Below, in pieces: positions 1 through 5,751 of a DNA stretch of 5,761 nucleotides. How positions within the stretch are numbered: the stretch's first letter is position 1; the number at the start of each line of letters is the position of its first letter. The notes beneath the pieces were generated by a model. The model was not told the DNA's origin and did no database searches. It saw nothing but the letters and a program-made list of their open reading frames with translations. This stretch comes from Conexivisphaera sp049976725. Its GTDB lineage: Archaea > Thermoproteota > Nitrososphaeria > Conexivisphaerales > Conexivisphaeraceae. The stretch is taken from the NCBI GenBank assembly GCA_049976725.1, contig JBMFHR010000047.1, positions 1 to 5,761 of the forward strand. The letters run 5' to 3'. The position numbers and the translations under genes are program-made.

Positions 1-1
1 A

Positions 2-2347
2 TCGGTCCCCGGAGTGGGGATCACCTTTTTGGGAACCCCGACGCTCGGCCGGGCCGTGGAGGATCCGGACGCGAGCCCGCCCCTCGCTGTCCCCCTGGTC
101 CCCGACGGGGTCTACAGGACGGCCTGCAGGGCCTGCGCGCACGGGTCCTGCGGCGTGATAGTCCGCGTGCGCGACGGTCGGGTGGCATCCATCGAGGGGG
201 ACCCGGAGGATCCCGTGAGCCGCGGCTACGTGTGCGCGAAGGCGATAGCCTCCGTGGATATGCTCGGGCACCCCCAGCGGCTCAGGCGCCCCATGATCAG
301 GGAGGGCGACTCCTGGAGGGAGGTCCCCTGGGACGAGGCGATGGACCTCATCGCCTCCAGGCTCCTCGAGATACGCGACAGGCACGGCCCCGAGGCCATA
401 GCCGTGGCCACCGGGACGAACCGCGACTTCAACCACTGGCTCTACGGCTTCGCCTACGCGCTGGGCACCCCCACCATAGTCAACGCCGCCAACGAGTGCT
501 ACATACCGCGCGTGACGCTCAGCCGCATGCTGGTGGGGGACCTCCCGGTCGTCGACTACGACGGGAACCCGGGGCTCGTGATGGTCTGGGGGGCCAACCC
601 CGTGGAGTCGAATCCCGACGAGTACGTCTACTCGCAGCTCGAGGGGGCCCTCAGGAGGGGCGCCCGCCTGGTGGTCGTCGATCCGCGCAGGACCCATCTG
701 GCGGCACGCGCCGACATCTGGCTCAGGGTCCGCCCGGCGACAGACGTCGCCCTGGCCCTCGGGATGGCGAAGGTGATCGTGGAGGAGGGCCTCTACGACC
801 GCGAGTTCGTGGATGAGTACTCGTGCTGCTTCGAGGACTTCAGGGCCCACCTCTCGGGGATCTCCCACGCGTGGGTCGAGGAGGTCACCAGGGTCGCTTA
901 CCGCGACTACTCGCGCGCCGCGCGCGAGTACGCCACCGTGAAGCCCGCGGCCATCCACTGGGGAGTCGGGGTGGAGCAGAACGTGAACGCCGTCTACGCG
1001 GACTACGCCCTCCTCGACCTCGTGGCGCTCACCGGGAACCTGGACGCGCCGGGCGGGAACGTGATCTTCGATCCGCCCCCCGTGAGGCCGAGCGACTCCC
1101 TCTTCCCGAGGCTCCCGCCGCAGCAGAGGGAGAAGACCCCCGGGAGGGAGTACAGGATGGCCTGGGAGATCGACAGGCCTCCCCCCTACCTGATCTGGGA
1201 CGCGATGCTCACCGGGAGGCCGTACCCGGTGAGGGCCATGCTGGTGTTCGCCTCCAACCCGCTGCTCACGCGCCCCAACTCCCTGAAGGTGAGGAGGGCC
1301 CTGGAGTCCCTGGACTTCCTGGTCGTCGCCGATTTCTTCATGACGCCGACCGCCAGGCTGGCCCACGTGGTCCTGCCGGCGGCCACGTGGCTCGAGCAGG
1401 ACGGCATAGCTGACTACCGCAAGCACCACGGGCACGTGTCAGCCAGGCGCCGCCTCTTCCGCTTCGGGGAGGCCAGGAGCGACGCGGAGATCCTGCTAGA
1501 GCTGGGCAGGAGGATGGGGCTCCCGGGCTTCAGGTGGAGGAGCGTGGAGGAGGCGCTCGACGAGGCGCTGGAGCCCGCCGGGCTCACCTGGGGGGAGTTC
1601 CTCCGCTTGGGGCACCTCAGGGGGCCCGTGAGGTACAGGAAGTACGTCGAGAGGGGGTTCCCCACGCCGTCCGGCAAGTACGAGTTCTCCAGCGGGCAGC
1701 TGGCCGAGTGGGGCTACGACCCCCTCCCGCGCTTCAGGGAGCCCCCGGAGAGCCCCGCTGACCCCGACCTGGCGCGCGAGTACCCGATGATACTGATAAC
1801 GGGGGCCAGGAGGCTCCCTTACATGGCGTCCGAGGGCAGGCAGCTGGAGGGGCTCAGGAGGCTCCACCCCTACCCCGAGGTCGAGATGCACCCGGAGGCA
1901 GCTGCCAGGATCGGCGTGTCAGATGGGGACTGGGTCGTCTTGGAGACGCGCAGGGGCAGGGTGATCCAGAGGGCCAGGCTCAACCCGTGGCTCGATCCCC
2001 AGGTCGTCTCGGCCGAGTACGGGTGGTGGTACCCGGAGCTGGAGGGGGACGCCTCCTGGACCATCTCCAACGTCAACGTCCTGACGGACGACTCGCCCCC
2101 CCTGGACCCGCTGATGGGCGCGACCAACCTGAGGGGGCTCATGTGCCGCGTCAGGAGGGCCGGGCCGGAGGAGGTGCCGCGGGAGCTCCGCGCCGGGCGG
2201 CCAACGCGAAAGCCTAAAAGAAGGCGGCTCGGGGGCTGTAGAGGGGCCGGTCGTCTAGTCTGGTCAGGACGCCGCCCTCACACGGCGGAGGTCCCAGGTT
2301 CGAATCCTGGCCGGCCCACTAGAAGTGGGTCCACCCCCTCCCGCTGA
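2..2347 (+). CDS. Molybdopterin (Mo/W-bis-PGD) oxidoreductase, catalytic subunit; 5' end probably outside window
   Basis: Large catalytic subunit of the DMSO-reductase superfamily. Residues are numbered from the GTG at 14. A [4Fe-4S] site is formed by C38, C41, C46 and C74 (CX2CX4CX27C). C162 in NECYIPR is the likely Mo/W ligand. Cofactor-binding segments include MVWGANPVESN (190-200), VVDPRRT (221-227) and the motif VFASNPLLTRPN (411-422). A C-terminal dinucleotide-binding domain spans about 590-715 and closes with NLRGLMCRV, where relatives usually end. The frame is open to the left edge. Residues before the cysteines, including VGITFLGTPTLGRA, resemble the hydrophobic part and cleavage site of a Tat signal, so I infer an exported enzyme starting upstream; GTG 14 and GTG 56 are alternative starts. 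The substrate is undetermined: thiosulfate/polysulfide-reductase-like or another respiratory oxidoreductase. FeS and membrane subunits are not in view. Oddly, no stop occurs until TGA 2345-2347, past tRNA-Val and inside thiL antisense, so the last ~60 residues are doubtful. Confidence 0.85.
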   Translation, partial: SVPGVGITFLGTPTLGRAVEDPDASPPLAVPLVPDGVYRTACRACAHGSCGVIVRVRDGRVASIEGDPEDPVSRGYVCAKAIASVDMLGHPQRLRRPMIREGDSWREVPWDEAMDLIASRLLEIRDRHGPEAIAVATGTNRDFNHWLYGFAYALGTPTIVNAANECYIPRVTLSRMLVGDLPVVDYDGNPGLVMVWGANPVESNPDEYVYSQLEGALRRGARLVVVDPRRTHLAARADIWLRVRPATDVALALGMAKVIVEEGLYDREFVDEYSCCFEDFRAHLSGISHAWVEEVTRVAYRDYSRAAREYATVKPAAIHWGVGVEQNVNAVYADYALLDLVALTGNLDAPGGNVIFDPPPVRPSDSLFPRLPPQQREKTPGREYRMAWEIDRPPPYLIWDAMLTGRPYPVRAMLVFASNPLLTRPNSLKVRRALESLDFLVVADFFMTPTARLAHVVLPAATWLEQDGIADYRKHHGHVSARRRLFRFGEARSDAEILLELGRRMGLPGFRWRSVEEALDEALEPAGLTWGEFLRLGHLRGPVRYRKYVERGFPTPSGKYEFSSGQLAEWGYDPLPRFREPPESPADPDLAREYPMILITGARRLPYMASEGRQLEGLRRLHPYPEVEMHPEAAARIGVSDGDWVVLETRRGRVIQRARLNPWLDPQVVSAEYGWWYPELEGDASWTISNVNVLTDDSPPLDPLMGATNLRGLMCRVRRAGPEEVPRELRAGRPTRKPKRRRLGGCRGAGRLVWSGRRPHTAEVPGSNPGRPTRSGSTPSR
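2215..2222 (+). promoter_or_regulatory. TATA-like box of tRNA-Val
   Basis: TAAAAGAA, preceded by GCC, is the only A/T-rich octamer near the tRNA. Its centre lies 25.5 bp before the first tRNA base, the expected distance between an archaeal TATA box and the transcription start. It lies inside the open frame of the oxidoreductase and overlaps a TAA in the adjacent frame. Confidence 0.6.
2244..2318 (+). tRNA. tRNA-Val (anticodon CAC)
   Basis: A complete 75-nt cloverleaf can be folded. The acceptor stem is GGGCCGG (2244-2250) with CCGGCCC (2311-2317) and discriminator A2318. The anticodon stem is CCGCC/GGCGG around loop CTCACAC, giving anticodon CAC at 2279-2281, which reads GTG codons. The T arm is CCAGG-TTCGAAT-CCTGG. 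There is no intron and no encoded CCA, since CTAG follows. The gene lies wholly within the unterminated oxidoreductase frame on the same strand. Its last base directly precedes the thiL stop codon on the other strand. Confidence 0.96.
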
Positions 2348-3284
2348 CCTCCCCCACGCCCTCCAGCAGGACCCTGGGCCGCCCCCCGGCGCGCCTGGCC
2401 CTCCCCAGGATCCAGATGGGCACCCCCTCCTCCTCCGCGAGCTCCGAGAGGCGCTCCCCATCGTCCTCACCGACCAGGCCCACCATCCCGTACTCCTCGC
2501 CGCCGTAGAGCGCCGCCTCCACCGGGTCGAGCGAGGCCCCCCTGAGCGCCGCCTCCAGCTCCCCGTCCAGCGGCAGCCCGCTGAGGACGAGGTCCATCCC
2601 GTTCAGGTAGGCCAGTTCCCTGAGGGTGGCCGCCAGCCCATCGCTGCAGTCCATCGCGGCCCTGACGACCTCCGCCGCGCGCTGCTCGAAGCGCATCGGT
2701 ATCTCGGGCTCGTATAGGTGCCTGATCGCCCTCTCCACGAGGCGCTCGTCCACCCCCCGCGCGCCCCCCGAGAGCAGCGCCCTGTACCCGAGCCACGTGT
2801 AGCCGAAGCCCCACCCGGCAGCGAAAACGAGGTCCCCATCCCTCCCCCCTGACCTGCCCACGAACCTCTCCGCGGTCCCGACCGCCGTGATGTCTATGAC
2901 GAGCTCGGCCGCGGATCCCGTGTCCCCGGCCACCAGCTCCATCCCGTACTCCGATGATGCCCGGGCGAACCCGTCCCTCAGCGCCCTGAACGCGTCCTCC
3001 GTGGCCTCGCCCGGGGGCACCATGACGGAGGCCGTGTACCACCTGGGCCTCCCCCCCTTGACCGAGATGTCCGATGCCGCGGCCAGCACAGCCTTCCTGG
3101 CCAACTGCTCCAGCCCCATGCCGGGGAGGAGGTCCGTCGACCTCGCGACCGCGTCGGGCTTGATCAGGATCATCCCCCCGCAGCACCTCAGGGGGTACGC
3201 GTCGTCGTAGAGCCCCACGGACGCCGGCAGGGCAGCCCCCCTCAGCATCCCTATGGCCTCCCTCTCGCCCACCCTGCGGTCCAC
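2319..3284 (-). CDS. thiL: Thiamine-monophosphate kinase (ThiL)
   Basis: ThiL uses ATP to phosphorylate thiamine monophosphate to thiamine diphosphate, the last step of cofactor synthesis, in the cytoplasm. The 321-residue length is normal. The AIR-synthase (PurM-like) fold is recognised by VGERE (5-9), the acidic pair DD (27-28), IKPD (41-44), SDISVKGGRP (71-80), AGDTGSA (119-125), DCSDGL (212-217) and GGEEYGM (261-267, usually GGEDYEL). These acidic residues normally bind Mg2+ and nucleotide phosphates. IKPDAVARSTDLLPG replaces the more usual bacterial TTDMLVEGVHF region, which fits an archaeal branch of the family. I chose GTG 3284 because the N-terminus places GERE correctly and because a TATA box is centred 26.5 bp upstream, predicting a leaderless mRNA. 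GTG 3272 is a possible alternative. The gene stands alone, divergent from tRNA-Thr, and its TAG stop touches the 3' end of tRNA-Val. HypE or SelD are less likely given the GDTGSA and SDISVKGG motifs. Confidence 0.9.
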   Translation of the reverse strand: MDRRVGEREAIGMLRGAALPASVGLYDDAYPLRCCGGMILIKPDAVARSTDLLPGMGLEQLARKAVLAAASDISVKGGRPRWYTASVMVPPGEATEDAFRALRDGFARASSEYGMELVAGDTGSAAELVIDITAVGTAERFVGRSGGRDGDLVFAAGWGFGYTWLGYRALLSGGARGVDERLVERAIRHLYEPEIPMRFEQRAAEVVRAAMDCSDGLAATLRELAYLNGMDLVLSGLPLDGELEAALRGASLDPVEAALYGGEEYGMVGLVGEDDGERLSELAEEEGVPIWILGRARRAGGRPRVLLEGVGEVSGRGWTHF

Positions 3285-3306
3285 AGCGGATCCCGGGAGG
3301 TAAGCC

Positions 3307-3314
3307 TTTTAAAA
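3307..3314. promoter_or_regulatory. Palindromic TATA box shared by thiL (-) and tRNA-Thr (+)
   Basis: TTTTAAAA reads identically on both strands. The symmetric core extends to CCTTTTAAAAGG (3305-3316), a 12-bp perfect palindrome. Its centre is 26.5 bp from the thiL GTG and 25.5 bp from the first base of tRNA-Thr. No other A/T-rich segment exists in the 51-bp gap. I infer a bidirectional promoter that sets a leaderless thiL mRNA in one direction and a leaderless tRNA in the other. Confidence 0.65.
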
Positions 3315-3335
3315 GGAGAGCGCGCAGCGCCCCAC

Positions 3336-3411
<76 letters not shown>

Positions 3412-3431
3412 CCTCCGCGGGACCCTCAAAC

Positions 3432-3491
3432 ATAGTCCACAATAGATATATGGGGCTGGCTATATTCTATAGCTGCAAACTATAAAGATAG
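3432..3491 (+). promoter_or_regulatory. Dyad and ATAG/CTAT repeat region upstream of the phosphate symporter (possible operator)
   Basis: The A/T-rich region stands out against GC-rich surroundings. It holds a perfect inverted repeat GCTATA-TTC-TATAGC at 3459-3473, ending 7 bp before the TATA box. A second dyad, CTAT-AAAG-ATAG (3480-3491), contains the TATA box itself. ATAG occurs at 3432, 3442, 3469 and 3488, and CTAT at 3460, 3467 and 3480. I infer binding sites for a dimeric regulator of the downstream transporter. The regulator is unknown, and phosphate control is only a guess from the target gene. Confidence 0.5.
3481..3488 (+). promoter_or_regulatory. TATA box of the phosphate symporter gene
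   Basis: TATAAAGA, preceded by GCAAAC, is the best TATA match in the window. Its centre is 27.5 bp before ATG 3512 but only 21.5 bp before the in-frame TTG 3506. The spacing therefore favours ATG 3512 and a leaderless mRNA. Confidence 0.75.
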
Positions 3492-3511
3492 CCCCTTACT
3501 CTCCATTGTCG

Positions 3512-4924
3512 ATGAGCGGATACGGTGATAGGGGCGGGATCTTCGGGCACCTGGAGGAGCTCCCGTTCGGCCTCAGCCACCTCAAGGTCTGGCTGACCGC
3601 CGGGATGGGCTTCTTCACGGACGCCTACGACCTGTTCATAATAGGGGCGATAATAACCATATTCAACGCGTACAAGCTGCCGGGCTTCTACGATCCCGGG
3701 CTCGAGGCGCTCCTGGCGTCGTCGGCCATATTCACCGCGATAGCGGGCCAGGTGCTCTTCGGGAGGATAGCCGACCTCATGGGCAGGAAGTTCATCTACG
3801 GCATAGAGGCCGCCATACTCTCGGCGGGCGCCCTCCTCAGCGCCCTCTCGCCGAACATACTCTGGCTGCTGGCGTTCAGATCTATACTGGGCCTCGGGAT
3901 AGGCGGCGACTACCCGCTCTCCGCCACGATAGCCAGCGAGTACTCGGGCCGCAGGACGAGGGGCAAGCTGGTCGCCCTGGTCTTCGCCAACCAGGGCCTC
4001 GGGACGATAGCCGCCGTGGCCGTCGCCATGGCCGCCGTGGCCTACCTCCCGCCCGACCTGGCCTGGAGGGTGGCGGCGGGGGTCGGGGCGATCCCCGCGC
4101 TCTCCGTGATATACCTCAGGAGGAAGCTTCCCGAGACCCCCAGGTACTCCGCCCTCGTCAGGGGGGACTACGAGGAGGCCAGGAGGGCCGCCGGCGTCCT
4201 CGGCGCCAGGCTCGAGGGCGAGGGCGTGGTCGCGAGGCGCTTGGGCATCGGGACCTTCCTCAGGAGGTACTGGGTCACGCTGATAGCCGCGGCCGTCCCG
4301 TGGTTCCTGATGGACATCGCCTTCTACGGCACCGGAATATACTCCTCCAGCATCGTGAGCGGGATAGTGGGTTCCTCCGGCTCCATCGTCGTCACCATAT
4401 TCGAGTCCGGCATACCGTTCCTGGTCGGCGTCCCCGGCTACTTCACCGCGGTCGCGCTGATAGATAGGGTCGGCAGGAAGTCCCTCCAGATAGCGGGCTT
4501 CCTCGGCATGGCCCTCGTGTACGTGTACGTGGCGCACCTGCTCGACATCACGGGCGGCGCTATAACGAGGGCGGTACCGGCCTACGCCGCGATCGCCATA
4601 TACTCGCTGTCGTTCTTCGCGATAGACGCCGGGCCCAACACCACCACGTTCGTCATACCCTCCGAGGTCTTCCCCGTCAGGTACAGGACAACCGGCCACG
4701 GGATCTCCGCGGCCATGGGTAAGCTCGGGGCCGGCATAAGCACCCTGTTCCTGATACCCTACCTGAGGTCGGCCTACGGCCTGCCCGCCACGCTGGAGGT
4801 GCTGGCGCTCGTCAGCGTACTGGGCGCCGCGGTCACCCTCCTCCTAAGGGAGCCGGCGAGGAGAACCCTCGAGGAGGCCTCCCTGGAGGAGCTCGTGCCC
4901 GCGGCCGCGCCGGTGGGCGCCTGA
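3512..4924 (+). CDS. Pht1-type phosphate:H+ symporter (major facilitator superfamily)
   Basis: Cytoplasmic-membrane carrier of 470 residues, inferred to take up inorganic phosphate with protons. Helix 1 carries GMGFFTDAYDLFIIG (31-45), a hallmark of the family. GGDYPLSATIASEY (131-144) matches the Pht1 signature. WFLMDIAFYG (264-273) and GPNTTTF (374-380) supply counterparts of residues known in the fungal transporter PiPT (D149, Y150, W320, D324, N431), here D133, Y134, W264, D268 and N376. The general MFS loop motif occurs twice: GRIADLMGRK (84-93) and DRVGRK (318-323). RYRTTGHGISAAMGK (390-404) is also typical. About 12 membrane helices can be drawn, split by a charged central loop near 203-252. 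ATG 3512 is chosen over TTG 3506 because of the TATA distance; no Shine-Dalgarno site is visible. Substrate assignment rests on motifs; another organic or inorganic anion is possible but less likely. Confidence 0.88.
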   Translation: MSGYGDRGGIFGHLEELPFGLSHLKVWLTAGMGFFTDAYDLFIIGAIITIFNAYKLPGFYDPGLEALLASSAIFTAIAGQVLFGRIADLMGRKFIYGIEAAILSAGALLSALSPNILWLLAFRSILGLGIGGDYPLSATIASEYSGRRTRGKLVALVFANQGLGTIAAVAVAMAAVAYLPPDLAWRVAAGVGAIPALSVIYLRRKLPETPRYSALVRGDYEEARRAAGVLGARLEGEGVVARRLGIGTFLRRYWVTLIAAAVPWFLMDIAFYGTGIYSSSIVSGIVGSSGSIVVTIFESGIPFLVGVPGYFTAVALIDRVGRKSLQIAGFLGMALVYVYVAHLLDITGGAITRAVPAYAAIAIYSLSFFAIDAGPNTTTFVIPSEVFPVRYRTTGHGISAAMGKLGAGISTLFLIPYLRSAYGLPATLEVLALVSVLGAAVTLLLREPARRTLEEASLEELVPAAAPVGA

Positions 4925-4994
4925 GCGCCTCCCTCCGCTCTCCTCCTTCGCACTAGCGTATGTGGCGAGTCCGCGCGGCCGTCCCCGAGCCGGC
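4925..4994. other. Intergenic gap between converging symporter and tRNA-Tyr genes
   Basis: Contains a pyrimidine-rich tract on + (4928-4950) directly after the symporter stop. It could help end transcription, but it lacks the T run expected of an archaeal terminator. No ORF, RNA gene or strong dyad is seen. Confidence 0.3.
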
Positions 4995-4997
4995 TGG

Positions 4998-5116
4998 TCC
5001 CGCGGGCAGGATTTGAACCTGCGGCCCTCCGGTCTCTGTCCGCCTGGTAGGCTGGGGGGCCTCGGCCCCCGGCCGAGACTACAGCCGGACGCTCTACCAG
5101 GCTGAGCTACCGCGGG
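4998..5116 (-). tRNA. tRNA-Tyr (anticodon GTA) with a 45-nt intron
   Basis: Read on -, the acceptor stem is CCCGCGG (5116-5110) with CCGCGGG (5005-4999) and discriminator A at 4998. C1-G72 is the archaeal/eukaryotic tRNA-Tyr identity pair. The D arm is GCTC-AGCCTGGTA-GAGC, the anticodon stem is TCCGG/CCGGA, and the T arm is GCAGG-TTCAAAT-CCTGC. Joining the exons gives anticodon loop CTGTAGA with GTA at 5082-5080 and a 74-nt mature tRNA. The next three bases (4997-4995) read CCA, so the 3' CCA appears to be genome-encoded, unlike in the two other tRNAs here. It lies downstream of hsp20 on the same strand but has its own TATA box. Confidence 0.95.
5034..5078 (-). other. tRNA-Tyr intron at canonical position 37/38
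   Basis: The intron is 45 nt. Exon CTGT (32-35) pairs with intron ACAG, leaving three-base bulges AG^T (5' site) and AG^A (3' site) around a 4-bp helix. This is the bulge-helix-bulge cut by the archaeal splicing endonuclease. Inside are a 7-bp hairpin CTCGGCC-GGG-GGCCGAG and a segment CTACCAGGC complementary to the D-loop. The inner helix next to the 5' bulge is weak in a standard drawing. Confidence 0.88.
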
Positions 5117-5138
5117 TCAACCCCACTCCGCCGGGAGC

Positions 5139-5146
5139 TAATAAAA
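5139..5146 (-). promoter_or_regulatory. TATA box of tRNA-Tyr
   Basis: On -, TTTTATTA within GCTTTTATTAGC, centred 26.5 bp before the first base of tRNA-Tyr. It lies only 21 bp after the hsp20 stop, so its T-rich strand might also help terminate hsp20 transcription. Confidence 0.65.
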
Positions 5147-5167
5147 GCGTTTCTGATGGGCGGGCGC

Positions 5168-5695
5168 TCACTCCACGTTGATCCTGACGCCGCCCTTCCT
5201 AGCCTTCTCCTTGGCCTTCAGCCTTATCTCCAGGACGCCGTTCTTGTAGTTGGCCTTCGCGGATCCCGGATCCACCCTCACTTCCAGCGGCACCGTGGTC
5301 TCGTACTTCCTGTCCTCCCCCTCGGCCCTCAGGTAGACGCTGTCCTCCGTAGCCTCCACGTGTATCTTGTCCTTGTCCACGCCCGGCATCTCCGCTATGA
5401 CCTTCACCTCGCCGTTCTGATCGTCGTATATGACGTCGACGAGCGGCTCGCGCACGTCGCTCGCCACGACCTTCTTCCCCTTCGAGGGCCTCACGTTGCC
5501 GAACTCGCGGACCACAGGCTTGCCGTCCGGCCCTATGGTTATCGAGAACCCGTGGAACACCGGGGTGGACCAGCCCCTCCTCTCCGCCTCCCTTATCATC
5601 TCGTCGAACATCTCGTCGAACATCTCGAAGTCCCTCTCTATCTCGTCGAATATCCTCCTGAACCAACTCCTCCTGTAGTCGTAGGGCTCGGACAT
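5168..5695 (-). CDS. Small heat shock protein, Hsp20/alpha-crystallin family
   Basis: ATP-independent cytoplasmic chaperone that forms oligomers and holds unfolding proteins. The 175 residues comprise an N-terminal charged helical arm (about 1-45), a GFSITIGPDGKP...REFGNV linker (49-68) typical of archaeal members, an alpha-crystallin domain (about 83-160) and a short tail. Family marks are REPLVDV (82-88), AEMPGV (101-106), the A-x-x-x-n-G-V-L motif in AKANYKNGVLEIRL (146-159), and a C-terminal I-x-V (I172, V174) that docks into neighbouring subunits. The N-arm has tandem FDEM units (26-33) from a 12-bp DNA repeat. ATG 5695 is chosen because a TATA box is centred 27.5 bp upstream, predicting a leaderless mRNA. 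The gene is a single unit; tRNA-Tyr follows on the same strand. Confidence 0.93.
   Translation of the reverse strand: MSEPYDYRRSWFRRIFDEIERDFEMFDEMFDEMIREAERRGWSTPVFHGFSITIGPDGKPVVREFGNVRPSKGKKVVASDVREPLVDVIYDDQNGEVKVIAEMPGVDKDKIHVEATEDSVYLRAEGEDRKYETTVPLEVRVDPGSAKANYKNGVLEIRLKAKEKARKGGVRINVE
5597..5620 (-). repeat. 12-bp tandem duplication inside hsp20
   Basis: The + strand unit CATCTCGTCGAA occurs twice in direct succession (5597-5608, 5609-5620), followed by a partial third copy. It encodes the FDEM-FDEM stretch of the N-terminal arm. Because the unit is a multiple of three, gain or loss keeps the frame. Confidence 0.8.
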
Positions 5696-5718
5696 CAGGA
5701 TTGGGTGCCCCGGGCCTC

Positions 5719-5726
5719 CTATAAAG
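5719..5726 (-). promoter_or_regulatory. TATA box of hsp20
   Basis: On -, CTTTATAG, centred 27.5 bp before ATG 5695, the same spacing as for the phosphate symporter. The predicted transcript starts at or within two bases of the start codon. Confidence 0.75.
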
Positions 5727-5734
5727 GTTGCCGG

Positions 5735-5751
5735 GGCTCCGCAGGCTCCGC
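5735..5751 (-). repeat. Direct repeat upstream of the hsp20 TATA box
   Basis: GGCTCCGC on + (GCGGAGCC on -) occurs at 5735-5742 and 5744-5751, a 9-bp period, 9 bp upstream of the TATA box. GGTTG (5726-5730) and CAACC (5752-5756) flank the pair as an inverted repeat. It may be a regulator site for heat-shock control, but chance is possible in GC-rich DNA. Confidence 0.35.

Noticed and set aside
22..56. T5 run at 26-30 as a TATA box for an oxidoreductase start at GTG 56
   Set aside because: The spacing (about 27.5 bp) fits, but the box is poor. The frame upstream is open with Tat-signal-like sequence and GC-rich third positions, so coding through this region is more likely.
232..1413. Two long + frames overlapping the oxidoreductase
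   Set aside because: Arg/Gly/Pro-rich shadow frames with no recognisable motifs, inside a gene whose own frame carries all the family signatures.
3285..3335. Thiamine riboswitch upstream of thiL
   Set aside because: The TATA box is 26.5 bp from the start codon, leaving no leader RNA in which a riboswitch could fold.
3441..3451. GATATATG as a second TATA box
   Set aside because: About 26 bp from it in either direction there is no gene start. It is more simply part of the A/T-rich operator region.
3467..4699. 410-codon open frame on - opposite the phosphate symporter
   Set aside because: Composition artefact of GC-rich third positions. The symporter on + has clear family motifs along its full length.
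5430..5678. 82-codon + frame opposite hsp20
   Set aside because: Ser/Thr/Asn-rich shadow of the hsp20 coding strand with no promoter or family match.
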